A DNA stretch of 13,036 bases from Candidatus Woesearchaeota archaeon (lineage in GTDB: Archaea > Nanobdellota > Nanobdellia > Woesearchaeales > JACRKL01), in assembly GCA_016219795.1 (NCBI GenBank), contig JACRKK010000004.1, forward strand, positions 1-13,036, in the 5' to 3' direction. The stretch's first letter is position 1; each line of letters opens with the position of its first letter. The position numbers and the translations under genes are program-made. A model generated the notes under the pieces. The model did not search any database. It was not told where the DNA came from and saw nothing but the letters and a program-made list of their open reading frames with translations. Below are positions 6,976 through 13,036 of this stretch, piece by piece.

Positions 6976-8424
6976 ATGACTCTTTCCAGTAATATGGACA
7001 ATTTTGCAGCCCTCTTAGTGGCTGATCTGCTTAGGGGGGAGATCAATAAAGAAGCAGTTACACCCATTGCTTCAGCTGATGTCTTTGCGTTTCATGACGA
7101 CTTAGAAACACTTGTAGGTGTTGCAACTGCTCCAGAAACGGTTGAGAATCCTGCATTTTTTCATGCTGCTCTTGCAAATTTCAATTATAAATATGGCCCT
7201 CACCTGAAATTAGGGTATGATGCGACCCAAACAGATGCGCCATGGGACCTCTATTTTGCCAGTAGCTTCAGTGTGGGGGAAAAAAGCAAAGGAGTTGTAG
7301 AGGTACGTAATAATGTCGCAAGGACATTCCAACTCCTGACCTCCGCAAGAAACGAACAGGGTATGATTCCTGAAGCGAGGCACCGTGATTTTGTAGAGGA
7401 ATATTCTTTTCAGCCAATCAATGTTTCTGCTTTTGAAGCACAGGGTGCCAGAAAGAGCAGGGAAATTATTGCTAACCTCCATTTTAATACCTCAAGGGAT
7501 AATCAGTTGAGCCATACAACGAGTATGGTATATGATGTTAGGGGACGGAGCATTTCTCATATTTCTTCCCCAGACCTTTTGGGGATGCCTGGGCGGTTAT
7601 TTCAGCTTGCGACATTGTATGGGCTGATGGGTGGATTCCGACAAGACGTGGATATCTCCCAGATAAGGGTGGTATCACCCACTCCGCCTCCTCAGTGCCT
7701 GGCCTCTACAGGCGAATTTGTTCCCGATACCCCTAAACTACAAGAGCTTAGTTACAGGGTGATGCGTTATAGTGATATTGCAGACCCTTTTGCGAGTATG
7801 CTTCTACGCTCATTGCATGGCTACAAACCAGATGAGCTCATAAGTTGCATTTATCATAACATTCCAGGACAGGAGCGTTCATTAGTGGCAGTCATCCCTT
7901 CCCATGAAGCAAGAAGGCGCATTACAGAATACGGCGTTATCAATTCGCAGACAATCTCATTTGCAGCGGAATATGCTTCTGTTTTTGATCCTGAGAGAAC
8001 CAATGGTGCAGGAACCATGGTGTTGCAACAGCTGTTGCGGGAAAGTATCCCTCGGACTGCTTCTCTTCTTAAAAAAGTAGATGAACCCCTATGGGTCGAT
8101 GCATCTCGCCCCAAAGAGATACCTGAATATCATAGCATAGGGCAGGCTGCATATACTCTTGATAGACTTGACCGTGAATCACAGTTGCTTTTGCGACAGA
8201 TGGGATTTACTGATAAGCCTTTTTTTATTCTGTATGATACAACTGCAAAAAATGAGAGGGATGGATGTATTGCGCTACTGGCAAGTGAAAGAGACCGTAC
8301 GGGATTTCTTGCAGGAGATAACCGGGCCCTTATTGCACACCTACCCTATGCAGCTGCAATTCTCCAGGGAGATGGTCTGGCAACACTAAGATATGCCTGC
8401 TTACGACAACCTAAAAAAAGTTAG
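6976..8424 (+). CDS. Hypothetical soluble protein, 482 aa
   Basis: I do not recognise this protein. The start ATG at 6976 is chosen because a good TATA box precedes it by 26 bases; a second in-frame ATG lies at 6994. The product has no signal peptide, transmembrane helix, coiled coil, Cys cluster or nucleotide-binding motif that I can see. It has a mixed alpha/beta composition, with a Pro-rich VVSPTPPPQC stretch in the middle and a basic C-terminal end (RQPKKS). It is transcribed divergently from archease-rtcB and converges on the DHFR gene, with which it shares stop-codon bases (8421-8424). Codon usage and base composition look like those of its neighbours, so it is a real, established gene. 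The RNA-ligation operon next door gives no firm functional clue. Confidence 0.8.
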   Translation: MTLSSNMDNFAALLVADLLRGEINKEAVTPIASADVFAFHDDLETLVGVATAPETVENPAFFHAALANFNYKYGPHLKLGYDATQTDAPWDLYFASSFSVGEKSKGVVEVRNNVARTFQLLTSARNEQGMIPEARHRDFVEEYSFQPINVSAFEAQGARKSREIIANLHFNTSRDNQLSHTTSMVYDVRGRSISHISSPDLLGMPGRLFQLATLYGLMGGFRQDVDISQIRVVSPTPPPQCLASTGEFVPDTPKLQELSYRVMRYSDIADPFASMLLRSLHGYKPDELISCIYHNIPGQERSLVAVIPSHEARRRITEYGVINSQTISFAAEYASVFDPERTNGAGTMVLQQLLRESIPRTASLLKKVDEPLWVDASRPKEIPEYHSIGQAAYTLDRLDRESQLLLRQMGFTDKPFFILYDTTAKNERDGCIALLASERDRTGFLAGDNRALIAHLPYAAAILQGDGLATLRYACLRQPKKS

Positions 8425-8900
8425 GCGTTATTATTTTTTCTTCGGATATATATCCTAAGAACAAAATCATTAAACTTCTTTTCCTCTTCCACAATCCACT
8501 CGCTTTCATCAAACGCAGGAAAGAACGCATCCCCATCGTAGGATCCTTTCACATAGCTTAGCACCATTTTGTCTGCAAGTGGCAGTGCCTGCTCATACAC
8601 CTGTGCACCACCTATGATAAAAATCTCCGTGCCATACTCTTCTGCCTTGTGGATTGCCTCTTTAAGGTCCCGTGCTATTTCTACGCCTTCCTGCGATTCC
8701 ATCTTTGAACTTACGACAATATTATGGCGGTTAGGCAGGGGCTTTCCTATGCTATCAAAAGTCTTCCTGCCCATGATAACGGTGTTGCCAGTAGTCACTT
8801 CCTTGAAATTCTGCAAATCTTCAGAAATATGCCAGAGGAGTTTGTTATTCTTTCCAATAACCCTATCCTTGGTCATAGCTGCAATGATGGTGATGGTCAT
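8421..8900 (-). CDS. folA: Dihydrofolate reductase
   Basis: This 159-aa enzyme reduces dihydrofolate to tetrahydrofolate with NADPH. Conserved parts are IAAMTKDRVIGKNNKLLWH (Trp23), the catalytic acid Asp28 in HISEDLQNFK, VIMGRKTFDSIGKPLPNR for NADPH and substrate contact, the IIGGAQVYEQAL cofactor loop and the DAFFP strand near the C-terminus. A TTG 12 bases upstream is in frame, but ATG at 8900 gives the usual DHFR N-terminus and has GGGAGAGG just before it, so I use the ATG. The thymidylate synthase gene lies one gene away, and the two enzymes together recycle folate during dTMP synthesis. The stop overlaps that of the convergent unknown gene. Confidence 0.96.
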   Translation of the reverse strand: MTITIIAAMTKDRVIGKNNKLLWHISEDLQNFKEVTTGNTVIMGRKTFDSIGKPLPNRHNIVVSSKMESQEGVEIARDLKEAIHKAEEYGTEIFIIGGAQVYEQALPLADKMVLSYVKGSYDGDAFFPAFDESEWIVEEEKKFNDFVLRIYIRRKNNNA

Positions 8901-8921
8901 ATCCTCTCCCAAACCATCTTG

Positions 8922-8942
8922 GCTTTAATAATGTTTTTATAG
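8922..8942. promoter_or_regulatory. Shared divergent TATA region for DHFR and the YbaK-type gene
   Basis: TTTTTATAG (8934-8942, plus) is about 26 bases before the plus-strand ATG at 8964, giving a leaderless mRNA. The same bases read CTATAAAAA on the minus strand, about 38 bases before the DHFR ATG, which leaves room for a short leader with the GGGAGAGG site. A second minus-strand candidate, TATTAAAG (8922-8929), is closer to DHFR. Confidence 0.5.
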
Positions 8943-8963
8943 TCCCGGCATTTCTAAGCTTTT

Positions 8964-9428
8964 ATGACTCTCTATGAAGAAAAACTGAAGAAAATAATGA
9001 AGGAAAATAATGTACCAGGAGAGCACCTCACCTTTAAAGAATCCTGTCATTCTGTAGAGGATGCTGCAGCGGCAAGCTTGACAAATCCGGATGAGTTTGT
9101 CAAAAATATCTGTATGATTGATATGCAAGGTCATCTTATTGTTGCTATTGTCAAAGGAGAAGACCGCGCCAGCACGTCCCGTGTTGCTGCAGCACTAGGA
9201 ATTGAACAGCCACGGCTTGCAATACCTGCCGAAATCCTTGAGAAGACAGGATATCCCTGCGGCGGTACGCCGTCGTTTGGATATGCCGCAACGTTTCTTA
9301 TGGACCCAAGGGTTATGGAAAAAGAAGTGGTCTACTCTGGAGGCGGATCTGATCACAGTCTGGTGAAGATGACGCCCAAGCACATGCAGGAGATAAATCA
9401 TGCGGCAATTATGCGTGTGAGAAAATAA
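8964..9428 (+). CDS. YbaK/ProX-type aminoacyl-tRNA deacylase (trans-editing domain protein)
   Basis: This 154-aa cytoplasmic protein consists of a single YbaK/EbsC-type domain. Such proteins hydrolyse mischarged tRNAs (for example Cys-tRNAPro or Ala-tRNAPro) after release from the synthetase. Family signs are TFKESCHSVEDAAA near residue 23, FVKNICMID with the conserved Lys, the middle segment DRASTSRVAAALG, EKTGYPCGGTPSFGY with the GxxPxG turn and YSGGGSDHSLVKMTP near the C-terminus. The exact mischarged substrate cannot be told from sequence. It stands alone between DHFR and thyA, each on the opposite strand, and ends one base from the convergent thyA stop. A TATA box at 8934-8942 supports the start. 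Confidence 0.88.
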   Translation: MTLYEEKLKKIMKENNVPGEHLTFKESCHSVEDAAAASLTNPDEFVKNICMIDMQGHLIVAIVKGEDRASTSRVAAALGIEQPRLAIPAEILEKTGYPCGGTPSFGYAATFLMDPRVMEKEVVYSGGGSDHSLVKMTPKHMQEINHAAIMRVRK

Positions 9429-9429
9429 A

Positions 9430-10302
9430 TCACACCGCAATCTCAAACTCAATTTTAGGATAGCTCTGGTAATTGAGCAGTTTGGTATCTTCTGCTTTCC
9501 ACTCCAAGATAGAGGTGAACGGCTCAGTTTTTATCTGTGCAAGAGGATATTTGGAAGCATCTCTGGAAAGCTGCTCTTTTGCTCCCTCTCTATGATTTTC
9601 ATAGATATGCACATCTGCAAGAAACCCAACCAACATTCCTTCCTGCAATCCAGCTTCTTTTGCGAGCAGGTGCAAAAGAAGCCCATAACTTGCAATATTA
9701 AACGGCAGACCAAGCATGACATCAACAGAGCGCTGGTTCCAAAGCAAGTTAAGTTTGCCGTCAATGACTACAATCTGAAATGCATAATGACAAGGCGGCA
9801 GAGCCATCTTCTCTTTTGCCGAAGGGTTCCAGGCGGAGACCAGCATGCGCCTGTCGGAAGGGTCTTTCTTAAGGGTATCAATAACATACTTGAGCTGGTC
9901 AACACCTTTTCCTAGATAATGGGTGTCATAATTCTGATAGTCTGCACCAAAATGCCGCCACTGGAAGCCATAGACTGGACCCAAATCACGCTCCTGTGAC
10001 ATGCACTGTTTTGCTTCTTCTGTGTGTCCATAGGGTGCTTTCTTGGGGTTTGCCCACTCATCCCATATATGGTTGTTTCGCTCCTGCAGCCATTTTTTGT
10101 CTGTAATGCCTTTGATAAAGAATTCAAGTTCTGTTGCCATGACTTTAAATGGCATTTTCTTGGTAGTAAGCAAGGGGTACCCTTGTTTCATGTCATGCTC
10201 AAACATGGTGCCTGCGATGGTGAGTGCTGAGGTGCCTGTTCTGTTTTTCTTGAGGACACCGTCTTGCAGTATCTTCTGTACAATCGTGAGATAGCTCTCC
10301 AT
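9430..10302 (-). CDS. thyA: Thymidylate synthase (ThyA type)
   Basis: ThyA (290 aa) methylates dUMP to dTMP with methylenetetrahydrofolate, releasing dihydrofolate for the DHFR encoded nearby. Key features are Arg21 in the KKNRTGT loop, the RR pair (151-152) of the dUMP phosphate site, the nucleophile Cys171 in LPPCHYAFQ, and the NQRSVDVMLGLPFNIASYG block (189-207). LADVHIYENH follows near residue 228. The C-terminus FEIAV matches the family's closing tail. The length lies between the 264-aa E. coli enzyme and the approximately 315-aa Lactobacillus type. A TATA box about 25 bases before the ATG implies its own leaderless transcript, although it lies only 35 bases after the sod stop. The stop sits one base from the convergent YbaK-type gene. 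Confidence 0.97.
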   Translation of the reverse strand: MESYLTIVQKILQDGVLKKNRTGTSALTIAGTMFEHDMKQGYPLLTTKKMPFKVMATELEFFIKGITDKKWLQERNNHIWDEWANPKKAPYGHTEEAKQCMSQERDLGPVYGFQWRHFGADYQNYDTHYLGKGVDQLKYVIDTLKKDPSDRRMLVSAWNPSAKEKMALPPCHYAFQIVVIDGKLNLLWNQRSVDVMLGLPFNIASYGLLLHLLAKEAGLQEGMLVGFLADVHIYENHREGAKEQLSRDASKYPLAQIKTEPFTSILEWKAEDTKLLNYQSYPKIEFEIAV

Positions 10303-10332
10303 AACCTGCAGAAGTACTTCCCCCTATAAAAA
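10303..10332 (-). promoter_or_regulatory. thyA promoter with palindrome
   Basis: GTTTTTATAGGG on the minus strand (10321-10332) is the TATA box, about 25 bases before the ATG. GAAGTACTTC (10311-10320) is a perfect 10-bp palindrome, overlapping a CTGCAG palindrome (10306-10311), between TATA box and start codon. The T-run within the box also follows the sod stop and may help end that transcript. Confidence 0.5.
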
Positions 10333-10337
10333 CATTT

Positions 10338-10943
10338 TTATCTGCTTGCGCTAAACCGCTTCTCCACTTCTTTCCAGTTCACGACGTTCCAAAACGCAGC
10401 AACGTATTCAGCACGCCTATTCTGATATTTAAGGTAATATGCGTGCTCCCACACATCAAGACCAAGAATAGGAATCATGCCATCCATCAGCGGGCTGTCC
10501 TGGTTTGCAGAAGAGATTACTTTCAGTTTCCTTTTGTCAACGACAAGCCATGCCCAGCCGGATCCAAAGCGGTTTATGGAAGCGCTTGCAAACTCTTCTT
10601 TGAACTTGTCAAAGCTGCCGAAGGCTGTCGTTATAGCATCTCCCAATTTACCGGAAGGTTTGCCGCCTGCGTTTGGGCTGATTATTTTCCAGAAAAGGCT
10701 GTGATTGACATGCCCCCCTCCATGGTTTCTTACTGCAGTGCGTATTGCTTCAGGTATAATATTCATATTTCTTAAGACCTCTTCAACGACTTTTGCCTCA
10801 AAGGCCGTTCCTTTAACTGCGGCATTGTATTTGTCGATGTACGCCTGATGATGCTTGGTGTGATGGATCTCCATGGTCTTTGCATCAATGCTCGGCTCAA
10901 GCGCAGCGTATGCGTAATCTAATTTTGGTAATTCTACAGACAT
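10338..10943 (-). CDS. sodA: Superoxide dismutase, Mn-type (Fe/Mn family)
   Basis: This 201-aa cytoplasmic enzyme converts superoxide to oxygen and hydrogen peroxide. Metal ligands are His27 (MEIHHTKHH), His81 (HVNHSLFW), Asp163 and His167 (LDVWEHAYYLKYQNRR). Gly77 before the second ligand together with Gln148 in NQDSPLM is the pattern of Mn-using enzymes; Fe enzymes carry the active-site Gln in the N-terminal domain instead. I chose ATG 10943 over the GTG at 10952, because it gives the usual MSVELPKLDY N-terminus and has GAGGTGA five bases before it. The GTG lies inside that ribosome-binding site. Mn use fits the Mn/Zn import operon in the same window. An oxygen-exposed or oxygen-tolerant lifestyle is implied. 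Confidence 0.96.
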   Translation of the reverse strand: MSVELPKLDYAYAALEPSIDAKTMEIHHTKHHQAYIDKYNAAVKGTAFEAKVVEEVLRNMNIIPEAIRTAVRNHGGGHVNHSLFWKIISPNAGGKPSGKLGDAITTAFGSFDKFKEEFASASINRFGSGWAWLVVDKRKLKVISSANQDSPLMDGMIPILGLDVWEHAYYLKYQNRRAEYVAAFWNVVNWKEVEKRFSASR

Positions 10944-10986
10944 GCTAATCACCTCATCTATTCTGGAGAAAACTGATTTATAAAAA
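10944..10986 (-). promoter_or_regulatory. sod promoter and ribosome-binding site
   Basis: TTTTTATAAATC on the minus strand (10975-10986) is a TATA box about 37 bases before the ATG. GAGGTGA (10949-10955) is the ribosome-binding site. The predicted mRNA has a leader of roughly 10-14 bases, unlike the leaderless genes around it. No copy of the repressor palindrome at 4922-4941 is present here. Confidence 0.6.
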
Positions 10987-11001
10987 TGTTTCTACTATTT
11001 T

Positions 11002-11850
11002 TTATCGTTTCCCTTTGAACACAATCTCTGTGTGGGGATAGGCAAAGCCAACGCTCTTCTCAGCCATAACATGGGTGAATATCTCTTTGGTAATCTTGCT
11101 TGACATTTCAAAGCGTGACCTTGCAAGAGAGAAAAAACGGACATGGAGCCGGATGCCGCTTGCATCAAACACATGCCGGATTCTTGGGGGTTTTGGAGCT
11201 TTAATGCCTTTTGTATGCTTTTGTGCTGCTGCAAGCATAATATTTTCCGCTATTTCTAGGTTGCTTTCATAGGTAAATGTTGCAATCACTTCGTCCAGCA
11301 CAAGTTCTTCGCCGTGTTCCTTGCCGTAATTTATAATGTTCTGCTCAAAGAACGCAGACAGTGGAAAATAGATGATTCGTCCGGTATTTTCCTCACCCGG
11401 AACAATGCCACCTACTTCTTCAAGGACAAGGTGTGAAAGCGTAAGGTCAATGATATCTCCTTTTACCTGGTTTATCATGACGCGGTCTCCAATCACAAAC
11501 GGGCGCTTGACCGCAATAACTATCCATGCCAAAAGGCCAACAATCGGTCGCTGAAGCGCAAAGCCAAGCCCGGCTGAAATGAGGCCCAGGCCCAGGCCAA
11601 GACCGGTCCATGAGCCGGTGAAGGAGAAGATAAGCACCATGATGACAATAAAAAAATAGACATATCTGAACATTTTAGAGAATAAGGCGATGGTTGCAAG
11701 CTGCTTCTTTTCCATCTTTGCAGCAAGCTTCTTTTTCATATAATGCATGATGATACGAAGCAGAACATAGAGTATCACAAAAATAATGAGGGTACGAATG
11801 ACTGGCACTGCTATTTCCACATCCTGCATCCATTGTATAATATTGATCAT
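11002..11850 (-). CDS. MscS-family mechanosensitive ion channel
   Basis: This 282-aa membrane protein is of the small-conductance mechanosensitive type, which opens under membrane tension to release solutes during osmotic downshock. Two hydrophobic helices (about 12-36 and 60-79) precede the pore helix (about 83-115). The pore helix has the glycine-rich GLGLGLGLISAGLGFALQ packing face and the conserved KRPFVIGDRV that leads into the cytoplasmic beta domain. The later FPLSAFFEQNIINY corresponds to the family's PNS..NY strand, and the chain ends FAYPHTEIVFKG as in E. coli MscS. The length is that of minimal MscS (286 aa). A TATA box about 28 bases upstream supports the ATG and a leaderless mRNA. 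Gating and ion preference cannot be judged. Confidence 0.93.
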   Translation of the reverse strand: MINIIQWMQDVEIAVPVIRTLIIFVILYVLLRIIMHYMKKKLAAKMEKKQLATIALFSKMFRYVYFFIVIMVLIFSFTGSWTGLGLGLGLISAGLGFALQRPIVGLLAWIVIAVKRPFVIGDRVMINQVKGDIIDLTLSHLVLEEVGGIVPGEENTGRIIYFPLSAFFEQNIINYGKEHGEELVLDEVIATFTYESNLEIAENIMLAAAQKHTKGIKAPKPPRIRHVFDASGIRLHVRFFSLARSRFEMSSKITKEIFTHVMAEKSVGFAYPHTEIVFKGKR

Positions 11851-11872
11851 TGTACGCTCTGCGAAAAATGCA

Positions 11873-11883
11873 GATTTATATAG
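11873..11883 (-). promoter_or_regulatory. TATA box of the MscS-type gene
   Basis: CTATATAAATC on the minus strand is centred about 28 bases before the ATG at 11850, right after the stop of the preceding gene. It indicates a separate transcript starting at or next to the start codon. Confidence 0.6.
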
Positions 11884-11886
11884 TTT

Positions 11887-12282
11887 TCACTTTATTTTTT
11901 TAAACCCATACACATCCAACGCATCATCCTGCACATAGGGAATCTTTAATTCCCGTGCGATGAACGCCTTCTGCAGCTCTTTGCCCAGATAGCCTATATG
12001 CGTGGGGTCTGTTGTTATCTTTTCCCGCACAACCGTGTTGTAGATATCCTCAGGATTGTCACCTTCTACAATGACTTCCACCACATTATTCTTCTTGCAA
12101 AGACCAACTTCCAGTTTGTTGGTCTTTGGGTTAATGCGAATCAGAAAATAGCCTGCCTTATCCATCCTCCAATCTTTAATGGGATCGTATCTGGCTTTGA
12201 TGACTTTGCATTCCTGCTTGGTGGTTGGTTGGTGTTGCTTGAGGAGGTTCATATAATCATCTACACTTTTTCTTTCAAACAT
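11887..12282 (-). CDS. DUF4346-type archaeal protein, function unknown
   Basis: This 131-aa soluble protein resembles the archaeal DUF4346 family, which is found alone or attached to dihydropteroate-synthase-related proteins of pterin metabolism. Typical marks are DWRMDKAGYFLIRI (37-50), the strand VVEVIVEGDNPEDIYNTV (67-84), THIGYLGKELQKA (94-106; His95, Gly100, Glu102) and IPYVQDD (114-120). Family membership is from memory of these motifs. The N-terminal 22 bases overlap the end of the nuclease-like gene, and an alternative ATG (codon 11, 12252) would remove the overlap. No TATA box stands between the two genes, so they are probably co-transcribed. If the pterin link holds, the folate enzymes DHFR and ThyA nearby are suggestive, but the operon partner here is a nuclease. 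Confidence 0.7.
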   Translation of the reverse strand: MFERKSVDDYMNLLKQHQPTTKQECKVIKARYDPIKDWRMDKAGYFLIRINPKTNKLEVGLCKKNNVVEVIVEGDNPEDIYNTVVREKITTDPTHIGYLGKELQKAFIARELKIPYVQDDALDVYGFKKIK

Positions 12283-12782
12283 TTGGCAAATAGCTTATCT
12301 AATGAATCATCACATGGGATTTGGATGAAATCAGAGTGCGGGATTGGGAAAAATGGCTTACCAGAGACCCGTGAGGTATAGTTAGCAAGTCTTCCAATTT
12401 CAAGTACCTTAGTCACAGGTATCCAAAACCAAGTACCATAATCATACTCTTCGTTGGATAAAACATACCACATCTGTAGATTAAAGTGCCTCTGAAGGTT
12501 TGAGTAACTCCGAGTTTCTTCACAATCCAGGGGGAATGTTTTAAATTTTTTATCCATTTGTTTGTATTTTACATCTACTAAAATAAAGCCAAGATTGGGT
12601 AACAAGATCATGAAGTCCGGCCTCTTTGAACCAAAGTAAAGTGCAAGTGCATTAGAAAAAGTGGTGAGATCTTGCTGAATATACCAGTAAGCTAGTTTAT
12701 GTTTGTCTAACCATCCTTTAAACTTTAGCTCTGCATGATTCCCTTTCTCCCCTAAAGAGTCCACGATTTGTGCCATTCTCAT
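12261..12782 (-). CDS. PD-(D/E)XK nuclease-superfamily-like protein
   Basis: This 173-aa protein has the core pattern of the PD-(D/E)XK fold: an N-terminal helix with Glu18 (GNHAELKFKGWL), then RPDF (Pro55-Asp56) and LVDVKYK (Asp70-x-Lys72), with hydrophobic beta strands before each. These residues would bind the divalent metal that cuts DNA or RNA phosphodiesters. The closing part is rich in aromatic residues (WYVLSNEEYDYGTWFWIPV) and I cannot assign it to a subfamily. Restriction-type endonucleases, resolvases and repair nucleases all share this core. The gene is more AT-rich than those to its left and lies beside an IS-like ORF, which hints at horizontal gain. GGGAG six bases before ATG 12782 supports the start; ATG 12776 is an alternative. 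Confidence 0.65.
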   Translation of the reverse strand: MRMAQIVDSLGEKGNHAELKFKGWLDKHKLAYWYIQQDLTTFSNALALYFGSKRPDFMILLPNLGFILVDVKYKQMDKKFKTFPLDCEETRSYSNLQRHFNLQMWYVLSNEEYDYGTWFWIPVTKVLEIGRLANYTSRVSGKPFFPIPHSDFIQIPCDDSLDKLFAKCLKEKV

Positions 12783-12972
12783 CTTTTTCTCCCAAGATTA
12801 TTTAATAATTTCGCTTTTCACACTTAAACCGCAAAGAATAGGTAGTTTGAACTGCTCTGGAAAATGGCAGAACCTAAAAAGTAATCTTTATATAGTTATC
12901 GGCATTGTATTAACTAAGATACTTTAATATAGTAGTTCTTCTTTTCTCTTGGTTGACAGAGGTGTATCAACC
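12783..12972. promoter_or_regulatory. AT-rich divergent intergenic region
   Basis: No gene is seen here. On the minus side, an ATTATTAAATAAT stretch near 12797-12809 is a possible TATA element for the nuclease-like gene. On the plus side there are two TATA candidates, CTTTATATAG (12886-12895) and TTTAATATAG (12923-12932). The second would start transcription near 12950-12957. GGTAGTTTGAACTGCTCTGG (12841-12860) begins with GGT like many IS1-type ends, so an insertion-sequence boundary could lie there; this is only a guess without the other end. Confidence 0.4.
12951..12972 (+). promoter_or_regulatory. Inverted repeat enclosing the ribosome-binding site of the last ORF
   Basis: GGTTGA (12951-12956) and TCAACC (12967-12972) are perfect reverse complements around a 10-base loop that holds AGAGGTG, the Shine-Dalgarno site. 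The right arm touches the ATG at 12973. A hairpin here could limit translation, or the DNA repeat could be an operator. The repeat is certain; the function is inferred. Confidence 0.5.
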
Positions 12973-13036
12973 ATGGCGAGACCAAAAGGAAAAATAAAAG
13001 TTGTTTGTCAGAACAAGTCCTGTGAACTTTTCCGGA
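12973..13036 (+). CDS. Partial ORF, zinc-finger N-terminus, possibly IS1-like transposase accessory protein
   Basis: Only 21 codons lie inside the window. They read MARPKGKIKVVCQN followed by KSCELFR. A basic start and a Cys-x4-Cys pair resemble the N-terminal zinc ribbon of InsA-like and related transposase proteins (typically V-x-C-P-N-x-x-C). A ribosome-binding site AGAGGTG eight bases before the ATG and a TATA candidate upstream support a real gene start. Other zinc-ribbon DNA-binding proteins are possible. The rest of the gene lies beyond the right edge. Confidence 0.5.
   Translation, partial: MARPKGKIKVVCQNKSCELFR

Noticed and set aside
8901..8912. TTG start of DHFR
   Set aside because: It lies at the edge of the GGGAGAGG ribosome-binding site and adds four residues absent from the family; the ATG at 8900 is better.
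10944..10952. GTG start of superoxide dismutase
   Set aside because: It is inside the GAGGTGA ribosome-binding site; ATG 10943 gives the family N-terminus.

Overview
This window is from a gene-dense archaeal chromosome. The archaeal signs are TATA boxes about 25 bases before many start codons (often giving leaderless transcripts), an archease-rtcB pair, and a DUF4346-type protein. The mix of archaeal information genes with bacterial-type folate enzymes (DHFR and ThyA), small proteins and tight packing suggests a DPANN-like lineage such as Woesearchaeota. That placement is an inference. No rRNA, tRNA or CRISPR array was seen.

Layout. Bases 1-211 hold no gene but contain two inverted-repeat elements (11-80 and 93-211). 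The second ends exactly where a methyltransferase gene (212-583) breaks off. From 4977 down to 580 on the minus strand lies a metal-homeostasis operon: a DtxR/MntR-type repressor, a TroA-type lipoprotein, an ABC ATPase and two ABC-3 permeases with extra C-terminal winged-helix-like tails, followed by the methyltransferase remnant. The repressor gene has a 20-bp palindrome between its TATA box and its start codon, which suggests autoregulation by metal.

Next come archease and rtcB (6879-5003, minus), the partners in RNA ligation during tRNA splicing and RNA repair. They diverge from a 482-aa soluble protein that I do not recognise (6976-8424, plus). After this are DHFR (minus), a YbaK-type tRNA-editing protein (plus) and thymidylate synthase (minus). 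DHFR and ThyA together form the dTMP/tetrahydrofolate cycle. A Mn-type superoxide dismutase and an MscS-type channel follow, both on the minus strand. The dismutase fits functionally with the Mn/Zn uptake operon.

The right end is more AT-rich and looks accessory. It has a DUF4346-type protein overlapping a PD-(D/E)XK nuclease-like protein, then a 190-base divergent intergenic region. The window ends in the start of a plus-strand zinc-finger ORF resembling the N-terminus of IS1-like transposase accessory proteins. Its Shine-Dalgarno sequence sits in the loop of a short inverted repeat.
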